From positions 1-23,307 of the forward strand of contig CAYYVQ010000050.1 in NCBI GenBank assembly GCA_964475205.1: a stretch of 23,307 nucleotides of DNA, read 5' to 3'. Each line of letters opens with the position of its first letter. Position 1 is the first letter of the stretch. Positions 23,265 to 23,307 of this stretch are shown here, piece by piece. Below the pieces are notes generated by a model. The model had not been told where the DNA came from, made no database searches, and was given only the letters and a program-made list of their open reading frames with translations. This stretch comes from CAYSRM01 sp964475205 (GTDB lineage Bacteria > Verrucomicrobiota > Kiritimatiellia > UBA8416 > CAYSRM01). The position numbers and the translations under genes are program-made.

Positions 23265-23307
23265 GAACGCCCCTTTCGGGGCGCCCCCCGCACAGATCCC
23301 GGCGTGC
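23255..23307 (-). mobile_element. 3' end of a bacterial group II intron (part of domain V and domain VI)
   Basis: Read on the minus strand, GCACGCCGGGATC is the 3' strand of the 34-nt domain V hairpin. A linker (TGTG) and domain VI follow: outer pairing GCGG/CCGC, inner stem CGCCCC-GAAA-GGGGCG with a GNRA loop, and an unpaired A in CCTACC at 23262. That A lies 8 nt from the end of the intron at 23255, the normal branch-point distance. The rest of the intron, including the 5' half of domain V and any reverse transcriptase, lies beyond the window. It is antisense to the ABC exporter gene it interrupts. Confidence 0.82.

Noticed and set aside
1..23307. Circular molecule suggested by CGGCTC at the left end and group II intron domain V at the right end
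   Set aside because: The left CGGCTC recurs inside the tandem repeat at 89, so it is explained by that repeat. Joining the ends would delete about 15 nt of domain V, and no terminal overlap exists.

Overview
This window is most of a cell-surface polysaccharide (O-antigen or capsule type) locus, followed by a short lipid/redox block. It has no rRNA, tRNA or other phylogenetic marker, so I do not name a taxon. A two-gene ABC-2 exporter whose ATPase carries a C-terminal Wzt-type extension suggests a Gram-negative-type envelope. A flavodiiron protein suggests an anaerobe or microaerobe. Both ends lie in repetitive DNA: tandem palindromic repeats at the left and the 3' end of a group II intron at the right. 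That is how a complete assembly contig often ends.

Layout, left to right. Positions 1-252 hold tandem palindromic repeats and no gene. A leftward operon (6463 to 253) encodes the permease (wzm-like), the ATPase (wzt-like), a 1090-residue protein with three glycosyltransferase domains, and a GT2 enzyme. These genes overlap or sit next to each other and are probably translationally coupled. After a 438-471 bp divergent gap comes a rightward 1170-residue glycosyltransferase, whose two N-terminal GT2-like domains have lost the acidic metal motif while the C-terminal GT4 domain looks intact. It converges, with a 12 bp overlap, on a leftward pair (12589 to 10436): a membrane-anchored DPM1-type GT2 and a rhamnosyltransferase-like GT2. 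A second divergent region shares an 18-of-19 base motif with the first, at nearly the same distance from the leftward start codon.

From 12846 to 19017 come a rightward GT2, a leftward polysaccharide pyruvyl transferase, and a tight rightward operon of GT4, an unrecognised PP-loop ATPase with a Cys cluster, and a perosamine-synthase-like aminotransferase. From 20541 to 19063 is a leftward group: PgpA, a VanZ-like membrane protein and a small sulfotransferase. A soluble DPM1-type GT2 (leftward) and a flavodiiron protein (rightward) follow. Last is a lipid-exporter-like ABC transporter gene, cut after about 130 codons by an antisense group II intron.

How the parts fit (inference): the glycosyltransferases build a complex heteropolymer on a lipid carrier. 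The aminotransferase suggests a 4-amino-6-deoxy sugar. The pyruvyl transferase and sulfotransferase would add negative charge, and the Wzm/Wzt pair would export the chain. No initiating phosphoglycosyltransferase, polymerase, flippase or nucleotide-sugar dehydratase is in view, so the locus is incomplete or relies on distant genes. The best leads for new biology are the PP-loop protein, the GT2-GT2-GT4 protein with eroded motifs, the dispersed palindromic repeat and the paired intergenic motif.
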